Positions 5,594 through 5,662 of a stretch of 5,662 nucleotides of DNA are shown here, piece by piece (the first letter of the stretch is position 1; every line of letters starts with the position of its first letter). The notes beneath the pieces were generated by a model. That model was not told the DNA's origin, ran no database searches, and saw nothing but the letters and a program-made list of their open reading frames with translations. Where the stretch lies: contig JAQCLA010000167.1 of NCBI GenBank assembly GCA_027592105.1, positions 1 through 5,662 of the forward strand. Direction: 5' to 3'. The translations under genes and the position numbers were made by a program. The DNA comes from Pseudomonadota bacterium (lineage in GTDB: Bacteria; Pseudomonadota; Alphaproteobacteria; Rhodobacterales; Rhodobacteraceae).

Positions 5594-5662
<69 letters not shown>

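Overview
The window looks like chromosomal DNA from an alphaproteobacterium, most likely of the order Rhodobacterales. The reasons are the GC-rich coding style, the cell-cycle regulator CtrA next to a SciP/DUF1153 protein, an MnmA with a typical alphaproteobacterial core, and a pirin of the type common in that order. I assigned proteins by recognising sequence, not by database search. The content is core genome: I see no transposase, integrase, CRISPR array or toxin-antitoxin pair, and no wholly new system.

Layout. Positions 1-2743 hold three minus-strand genes that read sciP (2438-2743), ctrA (1664-2377), then ligA (1582 down to 1, cut by the window edge). The gaps are only 60 and 81 bases, so they may be co-transcribed. 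A 145-base divergent region (2744-2888) separates sciP from plus-strand mnmA (2889-4031) and carries a plausible mnmA promoter. A hairpin with a short T run follows mnmA at 4082-4102. Two identical minus-strand tRNA-Asp(GTC) genes follow (4135-4211 and 4362-4438), each with its own promoter-like element. Then comes a minus-strand pirin gene (4543-5481) and a 5'-truncated tRNA-Val(TAC) at the right edge (5594-5662). No gene-free stretch exceeds 300 bases.

How the genes fit together. CtrA is the response regulator that controls cell-cycle, motility and gene-transfer-agent functions in alphaproteobacteria. SciP is known in Caulobacter as a small protein that blocks CtrA-activated transcription. 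Here the inhibitor gene lies directly upstream of its target's gene. Two of the only four GANTC (CcrM methylation) sites I found in the whole window lie in the short gap before ctrA, which suggests methylation-sensitive control. ligA, mnmA and the tRNA genes are housekeeping functions for DNA replication/repair and translation. MnmA modifies the wobble uridine of certain tRNAs but not of the tRNA-Asp encoded here.

Points worth a second look: two polar-to-Phe changes in the NAD+-binding domain Ia of LigA, the GANTC pair before ctrA, a stem-loop that could mask the ligA ribosome binding site, a CtrA C-terminus without the Ala-Ala end known from Caulobacter, and a degenerate CtrA box upstream of sciP.
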